A stretch of 64,000 nucleotides of DNA, taken from Echinicola sp. 20G (GTDB taxonomy: Bacteria > Bacteroidota > Bacteroidia > Cytophagales > Cyclobacteriaceae). The stretch lies in assembly GCF_015533855.1 (NCBI RefSeq), contig NZ_AP024154.1, positions 4,718,501 through 4,782,500 on the forward strand. Reading direction: 5' to 3'. Position numbers and translations under genes: made by a program. This document shows, piece after piece, positions 63,348-64,000 of the stretch (positions are counted from its first letter, which is position 1; each line of letters starts with the position of its first letter). The notes beneath the pieces were generated by a model. It was not told the DNA's origin, did no database searches, and saw only the letters and a list, made by a program, of their open reading frames with translations.

Positions 63348-64000
63348 TTGGAATTTACAGTAACCATTTTAGGCTCCAATTCTGCCGTTCCTGCACATGA
63401 AAGGAACCAGACTTCTCAGATCATCACCATGGGCAATGAGCTAATGATGGTGGACTGCGGAGAGGCGACACAAATTCAATTACAGCGGTATAAAGTAAGG
63501 TCATCGAAGATCAAATACATCTTTATATCGCACTTACATGGAGATCATTACCTTGGATTGATGGGAGTGATCTCCACTTTTCATTTAAATAAAAGGAAAG
63601 AGCCATTGACAATTTTTGGGCCGAGAGGATTAGATGAAATTATTACTACACAGCTGAAATATGGCAATACCAAGCTGAATTACCCATTAAAATTTATCCG
63701 CACTGATTCAGATCAACAGCAACAGCTTGTTGATGCCAAAAGGTTCAAGGTATTTAGCTTTCCTTTAAAACATCGCCTGCCCTGTACCGGCTTTCTTTTT
63801 GTGGAAAAACTAGGTCAAAAGAACTTGGTCAAGGAAAAACTCTTAGAAAACAAACTCAGTATCCAGGCTATTAATACCCTGAAAAACGGCAAAGATTTCT
63901 TGGACGAAGAGGGGAATGTAAAATATGCTGTCAGTGAATTTACCCATCCCAGTCCTTCACCCAGAAAATACGCCTTTTGTTCCGACACCAAATATGATCT
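63348..64000 (+). CDS. rnz: Ribonuclease Z, 5' part
   Basis: The frame begins with TTG two bases after the STAS stop and runs to the end of the window, 217 codons visible. The metallo-beta-lactamase fold is clear: FTVTILGSNSAVPAHERNQT at the start, VDCGEATQIQLQR, and the zinc motif SHLHGDHYLG. RNase Z processes tRNA 3' ends where CCA is not encoded, fitting the tRNA-Arg here, which lacks CCA. The C-terminal third lies outside the window. Confidence 0.92.
   Translation, partial: MEFTVTILGSNSAVPAHERNQTSQIITMGNELMMVDCGEATQIQLQRYKVRSSKIKYIFISHLHGDHYLGLMGVISTFHLNKRKEPLTIFGPRGLDEIITTQLKYGNTKLNYPLKFIRTDSDQQQQLVDAKRFKVFSFPLKHRLPCTGFLFVEKLGQKNLVKEKLLENKLSIQAINTLKNGKDFLDEEGNVKYAVSEFTHPSPSPRKYAFCSDTKYD

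Overview
The window looks like chromosomal DNA of an aerobic, probably marine or aquatic member of the Bacteroidota, most likely Cytophagales (Cyclobacteriaceae-like). This is inferred from protein families, not from a marker gene. The signs are many secreted proteins and lipoproteins ending their signal in AQ or SC, a TonB receptor paired with a DUF4249 lipoprotein, Bat-type aerotolerance proteins, DUF4230 and DUF6438 proteins, sulfatases, weak ribosome binding sites, and several TTG starts. One tRNA (Arg, anticodon TCG) is present. I see no rRNA, CRISPR array, transposase, integrase or phage gene.

Region 1 (1-6.2 kb) is AT-rich and loosely packed: the end of a beta-propeller sensor protein, a 34-residue membrane peptide with an alpha/beta hydrolase, a secreted amidohydrolase, a DUF1835 protein and a glyoxalase-fold protein. 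Long gene-free stretches lie between them. Several imperfect inverted repeats sit just behind genes. It resembles an accessory region built of exchangeable units.

Region 2 (6.2-16.6 kb) holds a membrane-bound LytTR regulator, a putative outer-membrane protein overlapping a beta-lactamase-fold lipoprotein, a sodium:amino-acid symporter with an unusual periplasmic N-terminal part, a second-type methionine aminopeptidase, two secreted glycoside hydrolases (GH29-like, GH140-like) and a 1-Cys peroxiredoxin. Region 3 (16.8-26 kb) is largely housekeeping: a VOC protein, then on the minus strand antiporter, EamA transporter, pncB, pncA and phzF-like genes, followed by bcp, a LolD-like ATPase, sucC and tRNA-Arg. 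The pncA/pncB pair converts nicotinamide to nicotinate mononucleotide for NAD salvage.

Region 4 (26-38 kb) carries a PhoD-like phosphatase, a glycosyltransferase, an esterase, two tandem DUF1254/DUF1214 lipoproteins and a DUF3302-HlyD-outer-membrane-factor export operon. The last two operons share a similar sequence of about 27 nt in their upstream regions. A DUF6438 protein follows. Region 5 (38-46.3 kb) is a minus-strand cluster of an SGNH esterase and four type I sulfatases around a DUF4230 gene, pointing to breakdown of a sulfated, perhaps acylated, glycan. No SusC/SusD pair is in the window.

Region 6 (46.6-64 kb) has a DJ-1/PfpI protein, an SDR/DUF2867 protein, a large lipoprotein with a duplicated N-terminal half and leucine-rich-like repeats, a probable glycine-lipid (GlsA/GlsB-type) acyltransferase pair, the TonB receptor/DUF4249 pair, a shortened Bat operon (VWA, TPR, TPR), thiolase, a secreted MORN/YwqK-type repeat protein, and purC, a STAS protein and the start of rnz.
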